Positions 26,610-35,836 of a stretch of DNA of 64,000 bases are shown here, piece after piece. The number at the start of each line of letters is the position of its first letter. Within the stretch, counting starts at the first letter, position 1. Source of the DNA: Rubinisphaera margarita. Its GTDB lineage: Bacteria > Planctomycetota > Planctomycetia > Planctomycetales > Planctomycetaceae. The position numbers and the translations under genes were made by a program. The stretch lies in assembly GCF_022267515.1 (NCBI RefSeq), contig NZ_JAKFGB010000012.1, forward strand, positions 744,001 through 808,000, read 5' to 3'. The notes below the pieces were generated by a model. That model saw only the letters and a program-made list of their open reading frames with translations. It had not been told where the DNA came from and made no database searches.

Positions 26610-28937
26610 CTAGCTGAGTTTGTTTTCTCCACGATTCTCAGCCTGCTGGATCGTCAGTGGCCAGCCCGGGAACTGATTCGATGGATCATCATCCGTCACA
26701 TCGATCGAGAAGCGAAACGACTCCAGCTTGTAGGTCCTGGCGGCGGGATCGATCGTTACCAGTCCCAGACCGCTTCCTTTCTGGTGGGCCTTTTCGTATC
26801 GATTCTTTTTCGTACCGACTTCAGGGTTCCCGACCGCATACACGTAGACGCGATTGCCGAGTCCATCTTCGAACTCGCCTGTATTCGGGAGGCCATGTTT
26901 CGGTCGGTTCTCATGGTCCATGCCAATTTCATCGGGCCGCCACCAGCGCGGATAACCGGCGGCGATCGCCGGAGTGCAGAACGACCAGTTGCTGTCCCGC
27001 TGTCGTTCGACGCCGTACTGGCAGACAGTCGTGAGATGCTGGTCGCCGTTGATATGCAGGGCCATTGATCTGCGAAGGATGTCGACGGTTTCGTCCCGCT
27101 TGGTCTGGGGCCAGCCCCCGCAGTCGAGGTCTGCCTTCAAATAGCCATCGTACCCGCCGTGATGAGTGGCGACTCCCGCGAAGACGGTTTGACTCAACAA
27201 GACTTTGATGGTGTGGCCACGCCAGTCATCGGCCCACTGTTTCAGGAACTCTTCCTGGCGTTCTCCCAGGAGGACGAGATCAGGCTGATCGAGCTTCGAG
27301 GTATCGAAGTCTCTGTCCATGACATGGTCAGCTCGTCCGCTTCCGGTATCGACCCGTTCCGGTCCGCTCTTCCACTGTCGATCGGCAATAATCGCGAAGC
27401 TCACGCCGCCATAGACCAGATCGCCATAATAGACGTTCATGCCCTGCTCGGCGGGAGTCGGATCGAATGCGTCGGGATGGTGAGCGGTGCAGGTCCGGTG
27501 TACGGCGTTGACCATTCGCACTGGTTCGCGATATCCGCCCTTGGATGAAGTTCCGGCATCGAGATCCTTCATAGCTTTACCGCCCTCGCCCCAGAGGTTG
27601 CCCTGGAAAACGTCGTGATCGTCGGGAAGGCAGAGAGTGGGACGATCGCGCATCGCTTCGCGGAAGGACCAGCCGAACTGATAGTACTTGCGAAGGTAAT
27701 TCAGAATCGCCCGGTCAGCGGGATCGCGAACCACGCCGAAGCCGCCGTGGCTCTCGTAAATCTGATCGCCTGAAAAGTAGAGCATGTCCGGAGCGAGCTT
27801 TCGCAGGCTCTCGGCAACAGGCTCGTAAGGGAAGGCGTAATCATTCTGACAGGTTAGTGCTCCGAAGCGGAGCGGACGCCCCTCCGGTTCCGCCTGAATG
27901 ATACCGGTCCATTCGTAGTCGTTCGTCTCGCCGTTGGTCCACTTCTGTTGATAGAGAAGACGAAACGGCGTTTCGGTCGTCTGGTCCCAATTCGCAATGC
28001 GAAACGTCGCCACCCACGCGTCGGTATCCAGGGAAGCGTCCTTGAGTGTTTCCCACTGACCGTCCCGCTGAACCTGCAACTGCAGCGTCTGGTTATCCTG
28101 TTGACCGAGAGGGCCGGTCAGTCCGCTCAACTTGAGAACGTATCCTTCGTCGCTGCGGGTATCACTCAGCGAATACATCGACCAGAGGATCGGTCCAAAT
28201 TTGTGATCTTCGGTCACGGTAAATGCGCCGCCGCCGACCTGCCAGTCACGAAAGCGGAAGCGACTGCCGTTCGGCTTGTTCGGAGGGGTATTGAAGTTGT
28301 GTGCCAGAGCGACGTTTCCCAGAATCGCCTGTCGCCGGAACGTCTGAGTCACTGTACCGAGCGTTTTCTCGTGTGCCCGGGCGGTCAGGGTCAGCGAATA
28401 TTGATTTCCCTCCGGTGAGCCGGCGACGTCAAGTGTGATCGGTCCGTCGCCCGAGGGATTAGTCAACTCCTGTCTCTTCCCTCCGAGAACCAGCGCATTG
28501 TTGGTCAGTCCGGCGGTGATTCCTCCCGGTGCGAAGCAGTTGCTGCGATATTCGTTGAGATCACTGCTGACGCCGATACGGAATCCTGCTCCGCCATCCT
28601 TGGGGCCCGCAGCGACCCGAGTGACTTCGACCTGCATGCGGAATGAGGCGTCGGAATCGGTGAGCTGATGAGTGACCAGGTGGACGCTGCGATTCCCAGC
28701 GGCTGACTGGCACTCGGCTGCTCCCTCAGTAATCCGCCAGTCTTCCATGGGATTGGCCCAGAACTCTTCACCGAGCCAGACCCGATCCGGAGTTTTCGAC
28801 CAGTTTCCCACGGAAGTCAGCGAGAGGTCCTTCGCATCGCTCGCTGCGACCGGTCGAGGGGCCGTCTGCAGTCCCAGAATGCCGGAGCCAGCGGTGATGA
28901 GTTTCAGTGCCACGCGCCGTGGAATGTGGGTAATCAT
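26610..28937 (-). CDS. PhoD-like metallophosphatase, Tat-type export signal
   Basis: 775 residues from the ATG at 28937, with AAGAG five bases upstream. The N-terminus (PRRVALKLITAGSGILGLQT) is a twin-arginine-like signal. Residues ~30-440 are beta-rich accessory domains. The C-terminal half is the PhoD-type metallophosphatase (FGALTCQNDYAFPYEPVAE, MLYFSGDQIYESHGG, LCLPDDHDVFQGNLWGEGG, and further on INGDQHLTT). Such enzymes hydrolyse phosphodiesters or phosphomonoesters outside the cytoplasm. A longer frame to 29198 exists but its extra 87 residues look non-coding. Confidence 0.87.
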   Translation of the reverse strand: MITHIPRRVALKLITAGSGILGLQTAPRPVAASDAKDLSLTSVGNWSKTPDRVWLGEEFWANPMEDWRITEGAAECQSAAGNRSVHLVTHQLTDSDASFRMQVEVTRVAAGPKDGGAGFRIGVSSDLNEYRSNCFAPGGITAGLTNNALVLGGKRQELTNPSGDGPITLDVAGSPEGNQYSLTLTARAHEKTLGTVTQTFRRQAILGNVALAHNFNTPPNKPNGSRFRFRDWQVGGGAFTVTEDHKFGPILWSMYSLSDTRSDEGYVLKLSGLTGPLGQQDNQTLQLQVQRDGQWETLKDASLDTDAWVATFRIANWDQTTETPFRLLYQQKWTNGETNDYEWTGIIQAEPEGRPLRFGALTCQNDYAFPYEPVAESLRKLAPDMLYFSGDQIYESHGGFGVVRDPADRAILNYLRKYYQFGWSFREAMRDRPTLCLPDDHDVFQGNLWGEGGKAMKDLDAGTSSKGGYREPVRMVNAVHRTCTAHHPDAFDPTPAEQGMNVYYGDLVYGGVSFAIIADRQWKSGPERVDTGSGRADHVMDRDFDTSKLDQPDLVLLGERQEEFLKQWADDWRGHTIKVLLSQTVFAGVATHHGGYDGYLKADLDCGGWPQTKRDETVDILRRSMALHINGDQHLTTVCQYGVERQRDSNWSFCTPAIAAGYPRWWRPDEIGMDHENRPKHGLPNTGEFEDGLGNRVYVYAVGNPEVGTKKNRYEKAHQKGSGLGLVTIDPAARTYKLESFRFSIDVTDDDPSNQFPGWPLTIQQAENRGENKLS

Positions 28938-29305
28938 AGGCTCTTGTCGCTCGTAGACTGGAAGATCTGATCGCGGCCCCGACAGAATTTGCGCGGCCCA
29001 GCCTCCTTCGTTGAGGCTGTTCATTCGGAGATGGTCTGCTGCTTTTAGATAACAATCCGGATGCATATGGTCAATCGTTGATGGATCTTCGCCCGGAAAG
29101 AGAACGCGGAGGCCACAGTCCAATTGGTTCACGGAAGTAAGCGGAGCAATGAGTGTGGCAGGAAGCAAGCGGATCCTGCGGGCGGCCAGCGGGGCCATTC
29201 AGCATGCGGTCGACTCAAGTCGAGCCAATTTGCCGTTCGAGAGATGCCCCCTGCTCCAGTAGCTTCGGAGCAGAGGCACTCCGTAATTGAATTCAGTGGG
29301 ATATT
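28938..29305. other. Gap between PhoD-like gene and small membrane protein gene
   Basis: About 370 bases upstream of the PhoD-like gene. It should hold its promoter, but I see no clear element, repeat or small gene. Confidence 0.4.
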
Positions 29306-29611
29306 CTAGCCGTGGTGGCGGTCCTGGTAACGGTTGGCCAGTTCTTGAGCCGGATTCCGAACCGGACATTTCTGTCGAGCCAGTTCAGCACGTTCCGAAA
29401 GAATACGACCCGCAAAGATGCTCGTTGCCATGAAAGCGACGAGACTCGCCAGTCCGAGATAGAAACCAGCTGTGCTCAGAGCCAGAGTCGGCATAATCAG
29501 CAGAGCGGAGGTCAAGGCGAACACTCCGAGAGTTGTTACAGACAGAACAGCCAGGCGAGAGGAAGCGGGGTGGGATTCGGAAGAAGGAGCGTCGTGCTGG
29601 TAAGAATTCAT
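29306..29611 (-). CDS. Small membrane protein of unknown function
   Basis: 101 residues with two or three hydrophobic helices (SVTTLGVFALTSALLIMPTL, then LSTAGFYLGLASLVAFMATS) and a charged C-terminal tail (ERAELARQKCPVRNPAQELA). No family recognised. The hydrophobic pattern and ending support a real gene. It stands alone, divergent from the gene at 30015. Confidence 0.65.
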   Translation of the reverse strand: MNSYQHDAPSSESHPASSRLAVLSVTTLGVFALTSALLIMPTLALSTAGFYLGLASLVAFMATSIFAGRILSERAELARQKCPVRNPAQELANRYQDRHHG

Positions 29612-30014
29612 TCAACGTCCACCTTGGTGAAATTGAGAAGTGGGTGTGCATTCCGTCAGGGTTGTCCAACGGAAAGGTCTCTGCATTCTGCCGCATTCCC
29701 TACGCATTGTCAAATTTTTATTCTTTTCATCGGTATTTCACCCTGTCGCAGTCCTCTATTCCCCGCTCTGGATCGTCGGGATTCCGTATTCTTCTGGAGG
29801 TTTGGCCGGGTGGTGGATTTTCTTTGGGGATTTCCCCGACAGTGCAGAAATTCACTTCAGTCACGAGAAATTGCTCTCGCCTCACTTTTCGGGATCTGGT
29901 ATCAACCCCGCTAAGCCGGCTTCGAGCCATCGGCTCACCGCGCATCAGGGGGATGCGTTGACCGGCGGGGACTGACGGGTGTCAGTCTGTCAAACGGGGA
30001 GAAAAGGAATTCCA
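29612..30014. other. Divergent intergenic region
   Basis: 403 bases between two divergent genes. The central part is T-rich (around 29700-29730). No convincing promoter or repeat found. Confidence 0.4.
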
Positions 30015-30536
30015 ATGAAGACTCGTGTTACTTCGGCCGTAGCTTCGGCTGGACTCATGCTCGCTTTGTTCGTGCCCTCGGCGGAAGCCGGGCACGGTCA
30101 CCACCATGGCGGATGCGGTGCTTCCGCTGCCGTTGGCTTCGCCGTCGGAGCCGTCGCCGGGCTGCTGGCCTCACCGCCACCACGCCGCCACGTTATTCAC
30201 CATCATGCACCGCCGCCGGTCGTCATTTACGATCATCCGCCGGTTGTTCACCGGGACATCTATTACATGTCGCCACCACCGGCTTATCATCCGGCTCCGG
30301 CAGCGCCGAGCCTGGGTTACTCGCAGCAGGCCGCTCCTCCGCAACAGCAGTTCAGCGGATCGCAACCGGTCCAGACCACCGTTCAGAAGCCCATTCCGGG
30401 CACGATCGTGGAAAGTCTGCCGGCTGGCACAGTCAGCGAAGATCGGAACGGCATCAGCTATCTGACCGCTCAGGGCGTTTATTACCTGCCGGTTCAGGTC
30501 GGTAACGCCCAACGTTACGTGGTGGTGCAGCCGTAA
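30015..30536 (+). CDS. Secreted Gly/His/Pro-rich protein
   Basis: 173 residues from the ATG at 30015, with AAGGA six bases upstream. Signal peptide MKTRVTSAVASAGLMLALFV ends near SAEA. Then come a His/Gly-rich stretch (GHGHHHGGCG), a Pro/Tyr-rich low-complexity middle (HHHAPPPVVIYDHPPVVHRD) and a folded-looking end (SYLTAQGVYYLPVQVGNAQR). The tail recalls DUF6515-type exported proteins, but that is tentative. The His-rich stretch might bind metal. A strong terminator follows. Confidence 0.75.
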   Translation: MKTRVTSAVASAGLMLALFVPSAEAGHGHHHGGCGASAAVGFAVGAVAGLLASPPPRRHVIHHHAPPPVVIYDHPPVVHRDIYYMSPPPAYHPAPAAPSLGYSQQAAPPQQQFSGSQPVQTTVQKPIPGTIVESLPAGTVSEDRNGISYLTAQGVYYLPVQVGNAQRYVVVQP

Positions 30537-30571
30537 GCAGTCATTGAAGACATCGAGGGACCTCCTCAATG

Positions 30572-30608
30572 GACCCGCTCGGGGCTTTGCCTCGCAGCGG
30601 GTCTTTTT
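30572..30608 (+). terminator. Rho-independent terminator
   Basis: 8-bp stem GACCCGCT / AGCGGGTC followed by TTTTTCG, 36 bp after the stop of the secreted Pro-rich protein gene. Confidence 0.85.
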
Positions 30609-30756
30609 CGTAGGGGGATTATCCCGCCGGGGCGGTGCCTCGACATTGCTGGTGAAACAACTAGACTCAGTTTCTCTCAACCGGCAGCGCGTGGTTGTTC
30701 CCCGATTTCGCCCAGGAACGATCCACGCATTTGATCAGATTTCGCTTCAGAACTGG

Positions 30757-32214
30757 ATGGAAAGTACGTTCGTGTCCGCAGTCCCGAGTACCACCCGGCA
30801 GTGTGTCGAACAGTTGCAGTCGAACTCTCTCACTGGCACCGATCTGGCGGCTCATTTCGCCGAGCAGATCTCGACAAACGACTCCCGTATCGGGGCCTTT
30901 CTGCATTTCGATGCGGATCGCGTGCGCGAGTCCGCCGCAGAAGCCGATGAGACCGAGTCACCGCTCGCCGGAATTCCGGTCGCCATCAAGGACAATATCT
31001 GCGACGTCGATTCTTTCACGTCGTGTGCATCGCGTATGTTGCAGCAGTATCACTCGCCGTACGATGCCACGGTAATCCGAAAGCTCAAAGCGGCAGGAGC
31101 CGTGCTGCTGGGGAAGACGAACATGGACGAGTTCGCCATGGGCTCGTCGACGGAGAATTCGGCTCTCGGCCGGACGAACAATCCCTGGAATCTCGAGTGC
31201 GTACCTGGCGGTTCCTCCGGGGGATCGGCTGCTGCTGTCGCAGCGGGGCTTGCCCCTGTCGCATTGGGGAGTGATACCGGCGGTTCAATTCGTCAGCCAG
31301 CCGCTTTTTGTGGCGTCGTCGGAATGAAGCCGACCTATGGCCGGGTCTCGCGATACGGCCTCGTGGCTTTCGCCAGTTCGCTCGATCAGATTGGGCCTTT
31401 CTCTCGCGATGTTTACGGCGCAGCCGCGCTGCTCCAGGTAATTTCCGGTTACGATCCGCTCGACTCGACCTCTCTGGACGAACCGGTCCCTGATTATCTG
31501 GCGACCCTGGATCGACCGCTGGATAACCTGAAGTTGGGGGTCGTGGAAGACTGGTTTGGAGAGGGCGTCGATGAGAGCGTGAAGCAGGCCGTGACCGCTT
31601 CCGTGGATGTCTATCGCAAACTCGGGGCGGAGATTGTCCCGATCCACCTGCCACATTCGCAATACTGCGTGGCCACCTATTACATCATCGCGCCGTCGGA
31701 AGCATCAAGCAATCTGTCTCGATACGACGGAATTCACTACGGCCATCGGGCCGAGTCCTACGGCAACCTCCAGGAGTTGTATGCGAACTCGAGAACGGAA
31801 GGCTTCGGGCCCGAAGTGAAACGCCGCATCATGCTTGGTTGCTACGCTCTTTCGTCGGGCTATTACGATGCCTATTACCTGAAGGCACTGAAGGTGCGGC
31901 GGCTTATTCAGAAAGACTATCAGGACGCCTTCGAGAAGGTCGACATGCTGATCGGACCTGTGACTCCCGGTCCCGCCTTTCGACGAGGGGAATTCGTCGA
32001 CGATCCTCTCCAGATGTATATGGCCGACATGTTCACGATCGGGGCCAATCTGTCGGGCATACCCGCTCTCTCGATCCCGTGCGGATTCACCAGCGACGGA
32101 CTCCCGCTGGGTACGCAGCTGATCGGCCCGAAGCTGGGCGAAGAAAAGCTCCTCCGGGCAGCTCGCATGTTCGAGCAGGAACACTCCTGGCACGATGCTC
32201 AGCCGAGTCTGTAG
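30757..32214 (+). CDS. gatA: Aspartyl/glutamyl-tRNA amidotransferase subunit A
   Basis: 485 residues from the ATG at 30757, the normal GatA length. A longer frame begins at 30544 but would run through the terminator hairpin. The amidase-signature triad is present: Lys in VAIKDNICD, cis-Ser in the SDTGGSIRQPA segment and nucleophile Ser in PGGSSGGSAAAVAAG context. GatA releases ammonia from glutamine to convert mischarged Glu-tRNA(Gln) or Asp-tRNA(Asn). gatB and gatC are not adjacent. No strong ribosome site is seen. Confidence 0.94.
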   Translation: MESTFVSAVPSTTRQCVEQLQSNSLTGTDLAAHFAEQISTNDSRIGAFLHFDADRVRESAAEADETESPLAGIPVAIKDNICDVDSFTSCASRMLQQYHSPYDATVIRKLKAAGAVLLGKTNMDEFAMGSSTENSALGRTNNPWNLECVPGGSSGGSAAAVAAGLAPVALGSDTGGSIRQPAAFCGVVGMKPTYGRVSRYGLVAFASSLDQIGPFSRDVYGAAALLQVISGYDPLDSTSLDEPVPDYLATLDRPLDNLKLGVVEDWFGEGVDESVKQAVTASVDVYRKLGAEIVPIHLPHSQYCVATYYIIAPSEASSNLSRYDGIHYGHRAESYGNLQELYANSRTEGFGPEVKRRIMLGCYALSSGYYDAYYLKALKVRRLIQKDYQDAFEKVDMLIGPVTPGPAFRRGEFVDDPLQMYMADMFTIGANLSGIPALSIPCGFTSDGLPLGTQLIGPKLGEEKLLRAARMFEQEHSWHDAQPSL

Positions 32215-32311
32215 AGCAAATTCAAAGTTTGACTGCGGATGTTTGCAGGAGCAAACTCAGCCTGGCAGGGGATTGGCGCCCAAGCGACTGCAGGAGAAGC
32301 ATGAAAATGCT

Positions 32312-32623
32312 CTAGCTGTGGTCTCTGTCAGAAGCTGCGGGGGTATCTGTGTGGCCAAGATTTCGGCCGGGAGCGACCTGATCGCGGACCCGCTGCTTCA
32401 GCTCTTTAATATCTGGAAAGCGTCCCTCGGCTGTCCGGGACCAGATGGTCGTCCTGTTCGCGACGACTTCGAAGACACCGCCCGTGCCGGGACGCAGACC
32501 GACTTCCGCAAGTTCCTGCTCGAATGTCGTCAGCAGTTCCTGAGCCATCCACGCCGCACGCAGCATCCAGCGACACTGCGTGCAGTAGGTGATGGTGACA
32601 ATGTTGCCGCCGGTTTCTGGCAT
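32312..32623 (-). CDS. SelW/Rdx-family thioredoxin-like protein
   Basis: 103 residues. The start VTITYCTQCRWMLRAAWMAQ carries the CxxC redox motif after the first beta strand, then an EL helix and GVFEVVANRTTIWSRTAEGR, the layout of Rdx/SelW/SelT proteins. Cys occupies the position that is selenocysteine in SelW. It is cytosolic, with an unknown redox partner. It lies just downstream of the CAP-domain gene on the same reading direction, but with no evidence of shared function. Confidence 0.82.
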   Translation of the reverse strand: MPETGGNIVTITYCTQCRWMLRAAWMAQELLTTFEQELAEVGLRPGTGGVFEVVANRTTIWSRTAEGRFPDIKELKQRVRDQVAPGRNLGHTDTPAASDRDHS

Positions 32624-32662
32624 GATCAGGCTTTCAGAGGACCGAGGCGATCGGTGATGGCA

Positions 32663-34849
32663 TTAAACGTTCTGTAAGAGGTCGAGCAATGCTGTGTCTC
32701 CGAAGACGGTCTCGTCGTCGGTCGAAAAGGAATCGGCGGCAGTCCGATCAACAAGTGCCGGAGGAGCCGGTGGCGACCGGAATGTTCCAATCATCACGTG
32801 TTCCCAGTTCGCATTCGGAGCCCAGCGAACCATCGAGTAATTCGAGAATGCGGAGCCCGTCGACTCAGCGGCATACCAGTAACCGTTGTCAGCTCTCGCG
32901 ATGAGATCGGCCAGACCATCGCCATTGCTGTCGCCGACAGAAAGGTCGGACATCCCCTGCCCCACCTGATTCCAGTTGAGACCAAATCGCATGCTGAAGC
33001 TGCGTCCGTCGGACTGCCCATACCAGAGCTTGGTGCCGTTCAAAAGAGTCGCGACGTTGTCGCGGCCATCGCCGTCGAAATCACCCACGGCCACGGCATC
33101 GAGCGACTGCGTCACGGTCAGGTTCGTCCAGTTGCTGCTGTAGAATCCGTTGGCTGGCCCCAGCGACTTGGCGACAAAGATACTGCGGTCTCTTCCGGTT
33201 CCGAAGACAGCCAGGATGTCGTCACGGGTATCGCCATTGAAGTTCCCGACCTGAGCAAACTCAAATCCGTTCGAGACGTTCCAGCGATGCGAATTCAGGT
33301 ACTGGAACCGACTGTTGCTGGTTTTGACCATCCAGACGACGCCGGAGCTGGCGACCACGGCGAGGTCATCGCCTTTGACTCCGTCAAAGTTACCGGCCAG
33401 GACCGTATTGATGCCGTCGTAGTTGCCGTAATCGCCCCAATGGCGGTTCAGGAACTGCTGACCGGTCGATGTCGCGACCCACCAGCGGCCTCGATTTCCG
33501 TTCTTGAACAGTCCGACGATATCGTCACGTCCGTCTTCATTGAAGTCGCCGACATGGACTTCTTTGATGGCGGCGTGAGTCCAGGTGGTCCAGGCGGAGA
33601 AGTTCAGCTGTCCCTGCCCGTTGCTGATCCCAACCTGCCATTCGCCGTTGTGAAGCCAGACGGCAACGTCATCGATGTTATCACCATTGAAGTCGCCCTG
33701 AACAACCTTTTGAAACGAGCTGGCCGGACCATTCGTCGCGACATGATTGGAGTACTCCCCGTTGGCATCAGTGTCGGCCATCCACCAGTTGCCGTTCGTA
33801 AAACCAGCGATGCCGAGCTGAGTCGGATCACGTGTTTCTTCCTGAACGGTCGCGGTCGTTGTTTCGAAGTCGACTTTGACGTTCTCCGAATTCACCACCA
33901 CGTTGCTCACGACGTAAGTGACGTCGCCATTCGGGCCGGTCATGGTGACTTCGTAAGTTCCGTCCGGAACCTGCAGCGTGTATCCCCCGGCTGCCCCAAC
34001 CATGTCGGAGAACTCAGCTCCGGAAGCGACGTTGGTGGCGCGAATTGTTCCCCCGCCAAAGGCTTCGCCAATCGTGTAGAAGTTGTCGTCGTCGGCGCCG
34101 CTGGTTGCATCGGTGAAGACGACGCCGGTGATGAAGTTGTTCGTGTTAAATTTGCCGCCGAAAAGTTCGGTCACCATCGACGCGTTGTAAGTCGTCCCCT
34201 GGCTCGTATAGAGGCCATAACGAACGCCGGTTCCAACTTCCCGATGCCGGTCATCTAGCATGTTCTTGCGGTGGCCCGAGCTCAGGAACAGCTTCCTGTG
34301 GCGTTCGTAGACGTGAGCATCCTCATCGATCGCTCCCGTTGAACCTCCCCACGAGATGTTTTCCCCAACGATGTTGTAAGAGGTATACCCTGCGGCTGTG
34401 GCACGGCTGCCAGGCGTTGTGCCCTCAGGAGATTCGTGATTGAAGTAGTCGCGAGCCAGCATGTCATCGGAATGGGCGCGAGCTGCATCCAACAAAGCCT
34501 GGTGGGGAGCCAGCGGCTGCTTCGGCGTATCAGCGATCGTTCCCGGATCCAGGCTCGCATTCAGGTCGATTCCATGGCGAGTCGCTTCCGCGCCTGGATC
34601 CATACGGGCACGGTTGATCAGTTCAAGCAGCAGCTGTTCACGGGCGGTCAGGTCGACCGCTGACAAGAGCGTGCGACTTTCGAGTGTTTCCGCCTGAGGG
34701 AGATCGAAAATCTGTCGGTACGGAACCGAAACGCGGCGTGAAAAGGAACGACGCGGCGCCAACTGGTTGTGAAGGAGATTCTCAACCGTAGCGGTCAGTG
34801 TCCATAAGAACGACATAAGCGCAAGTCCGTAATAAATTAGGGTAATCAT
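32663..34849 (-). CDS. Planctomycete surface protein: CAP/SCP domain plus FG-GAP/VCBS repeats
   Basis: 728 residues. Near residue 57 is LESRTLLSA, the planctomycete extracellular motif. A CAP/SCP domain follows (~70-235: LLELINRARMDPGAEATRHG, HSDDMLARDYFNHESPEGTT, GENISWGG, SGHRKNMLDDRHREVGTGVR), then a short carboxypeptidase-like beta domain (VPDGTYEVTMTGPNGDV). The second half has about seven FG-GAP/VCBS repeats (GDFNGDNIDDVAVW, GDFNEDGRDDIVGLF, GNFNGDTRDDILAVF, GDFDGDGRDNVATLL, GDSNGDGLADLIA), which bind Ca2+ in a propeller. It probably sits outside the cell or on the cell wall. Confidence 0.9.
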   Translation of the reverse strand: MITLIYYGLALMSFLWTLTATVENLLHNQLAPRRSFSRRVSVPYRQIFDLPQAETLESRTLLSAVDLTAREQLLLELINRARMDPGAEATRHGIDLNASLDPGTIADTPKQPLAPHQALLDAARAHSDDMLARDYFNHESPEGTTPGSRATAAGYTSYNIVGENISWGGSTGAIDEDAHVYERHRKLFLSSGHRKNMLDDRHREVGTGVRYGLYTSQGTTYNASMVTELFGGKFNTNNFITGVVFTDATSGADDDNFYTIGEAFGGGTIRATNVASGAEFSDMVGAAGGYTLQVPDGTYEVTMTGPNGDVTYVVSNVVVNSENVKVDFETTTATVQEETRDPTQLGIAGFTNGNWWMADTDANGEYSNHVATNGPASSFQKVVQGDFNGDNIDDVAVWLHNGEWQVGISNGQGQLNFSAWTTWTHAAIKEVHVGDFNEDGRDDIVGLFKNGNRGRWWVATSTGQQFLNRHWGDYGNYDGINTVLAGNFDGVKGDDLAVVASSGVVWMVKTSNSRFQYLNSHRWNVSNGFEFAQVGNFNGDTRDDILAVFGTGRDRSIFVAKSLGPANGFYSSNWTNLTVTQSLDAVAVGDFDGDGRDNVATLLNGTKLWYGQSDGRSFSMRFGLNWNQVGQGMSDLSVGDSNGDGLADLIARADNGYWYAAESTGSAFSNYSMVRWAPNANWEHVMIGTFRSPPAPPALVDRTAADSFSTDDETVFGDTALLDLLQNV

Positions 34850-35134
34850 CGAGTGAAGCGGCCCGAGGTGACCGGATTATTGGGAATCGGCCAGTGTGCG
34901 AAAAGGTCAGTCTTCAGTGAGTGCCCAAGGCCCGGCTCTCACTCGGCAAAGCGGTTGCAGAGATGCTTTCCTATTTTTGCCCAATCCAAGTCCGAACTCA
35001 ATGTTCTTATCGCCTAAAGCAGCCTGCATTCTCGTGTTTTCAGGCGACATCTCGTCGATTGCTGCAGAAAAAGGCCTGGGAGGACAGTTTCGTAGAGTCC
35101 AAGCGTTCGAGAAGAACGGGTTTCTGGCAGCCTC

Positions 35135-35151
35135 TGGTCGATGAGCGATCA
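35135..35151. promoter_or_regulatory. Upstream activator palindrome (site B)
   Basis: TGGTCG-ATGAG-CGATCA, inside a longer imperfect repeat CTCTGGTCG/CGATCAGAG. Its centre is about 62 bp from the -24 GG at 35205. Same motif as sites A, C1 and C2. Confidence 0.65.
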
Positions 35152-35202
35152 GAGTTCTAGAGAACCTCGCCAAAAAACGCGGGAAAATCGAGAAAAGCGA
35201 GT

Positions 35203-35218
35203 TTGGCACGCCTCATGC
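35203..35218 (+). promoter_or_regulatory. Sigma54 promoter of the DUF1328-YqaE operon
   Basis: TTGGCACGCCTCATGC matches TGGCAC-N5-(T)TGC with 10 bases between GG and GC. Predicted start of transcript near 35230, about 54 bases before the DUF1328 ATG. Confidence 0.72.
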
Positions 35219-35283
35219 ATTAACCCTTATTCAGACGCGAGGTTGTCTCAAGCGTTAGTAAACTCTGATTAAGGGAGATTGTC

Positions 35284-35448
35284 ATGTTAAGTTGGGCTCT
35301 GACATTTCTGGTTATTGCTTTGATTGCAGCTGCTCTGGGATTTGGTGGTGTTGCCGGTACATCGGCTGGTATCGCCAAAATTCTGTTCGTTGTCTTTCTG
35401 GTGATGTTTATCGCTTCGCTGCTGATCGGACGCCGCTCTGCTGTTTAA
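35284..35448 (+). CDS. DUF1328 (UPF0391/YtjA-type) small membrane protein
   Basis: 54 residues beginning MLSWALTFLVIALIAAALGF and ending LLIGRRSAV. Two hydrophobic helices around a Gly-rich turn (GFGGVAGTSAGIAK) are diagnostic of the DUF1328 family. AAGGGAG precedes the ATG by six to eight bases. Members are small inner-membrane proteins, often stress-induced, of unknown role. It is the first gene behind the sigma54 promoter at 35203. Confidence 0.92.
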   Translation: MLSWALTFLVIALIAAALGFGGVAGTSAGIAKILFVVFLVMFIASLLIGRRSAV

Positions 35449-35462
35449 CGCAGGGGAGTCAT

Positions 35463-35493
35463 GCTGACGCCTTCGCGGAATGAGGGCGTCAGC
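35463..35493 (+). other. Intercistronic RNA hairpin
   Basis: Perfect 9-bp stem GCTGACGCC / GGCGTCAGC between the DUF1328 and YqaE genes. No T-run, so not a simple terminator; it could be a stability or processing element. Confidence 0.5.
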
Positions 35494-35530
35494 GACAAGT
35501 CAGATCAAGCACGAGAGAAGGGAGACGACA

Positions 35531-35722
35531 ATGAGTACTGCTACACCACGCGACTCCGTCGCCGGCGATTTTGTGAAACTGCTGCTGGCAATTTTTCTGC
35601 CACCAGTCGGCGTGTTCTTCGAAGTGGGCCTTGGCTTTCACTTTTGGCTGAACATCCTGCTGACAATTCTGGGTTACATCCCAGGTATCATTCACGCCGT
35701 ATATATTATCGCCAAGAAGTAG
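35531..35722 (+). CDS. YqaE/Pmp3-family small membrane protein
   Basis: 63 residues from the ATG at 35531, with GGGAG upstream (AAGGGAGACGACA). Two helices with the Pmp3 pattern (LLLAIFLPPVGVFFEVGLG, then WLNILLTILGYIPGIIHAVY) and the closing IIAKK. In eukaryotes Pmp3 affects membrane potential and salt tolerance; bacterial members are stress-induced. It is co-transcribed with DUF1328. Confidence 0.93.
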   Translation: MSTATPRDSVAGDFVKLLLAIFLPPVGVFFEVGLGFHFWLNILLTILGYIPGIIHAVYIIAKK

Positions 35723-35730
35723 GGCGAGAG

Positions 35731-35760
35731 CCGTTCGGATCGGGAGAGTGAGCCGAACGG
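35731..35760 (+). other. Intercistronic RNA hairpin
   Basis: 8-bp stem CCGTTCGG / CCGAACGG just after the YqaE stop; no T-run follows. Similar placement to the hairpin at 35463. Confidence 0.45.
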
Positions 35761-35836
35761 GCTATGGAAACACATAAGTTGAGAGAACCGAAGGGACGAG
35801 GATGGCAGCCCTTCGCCAAAACAAAGGATGGGAGAA

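Larger units (their letters stand above)
34850..35283. other. Intergenic region holding sigma54 control elements
   Basis: 434 bases. Besides the palindrome at 35135 and the promoter at 35203, an inverted repeat CGTTC-GAGAA-GAACG lies at 35104-35118. Open frames here look non-coding. Confidence 0.5.

Noticed and set aside
28938..29198. An 87-residue N-terminal extension of the PhoD-like protein
   Set aside because: It would bury the twin-arginine signal; the ATG at 28937 has its own AAGAG site.
30544..30756. A 71-residue N-terminal extension of GatA
   Set aside because: It would translate through a strong terminator hairpin, and GatA has normal length from 30757.
32798..34258. A 486-codon open frame on the plus strand opposite the CAP/FG-GAP gene
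   Set aside because: It lies wholly antisense to a gene with clear domains; its sequence is a low-complexity mirror of the FG-GAP repeats and has no recognisable fold.
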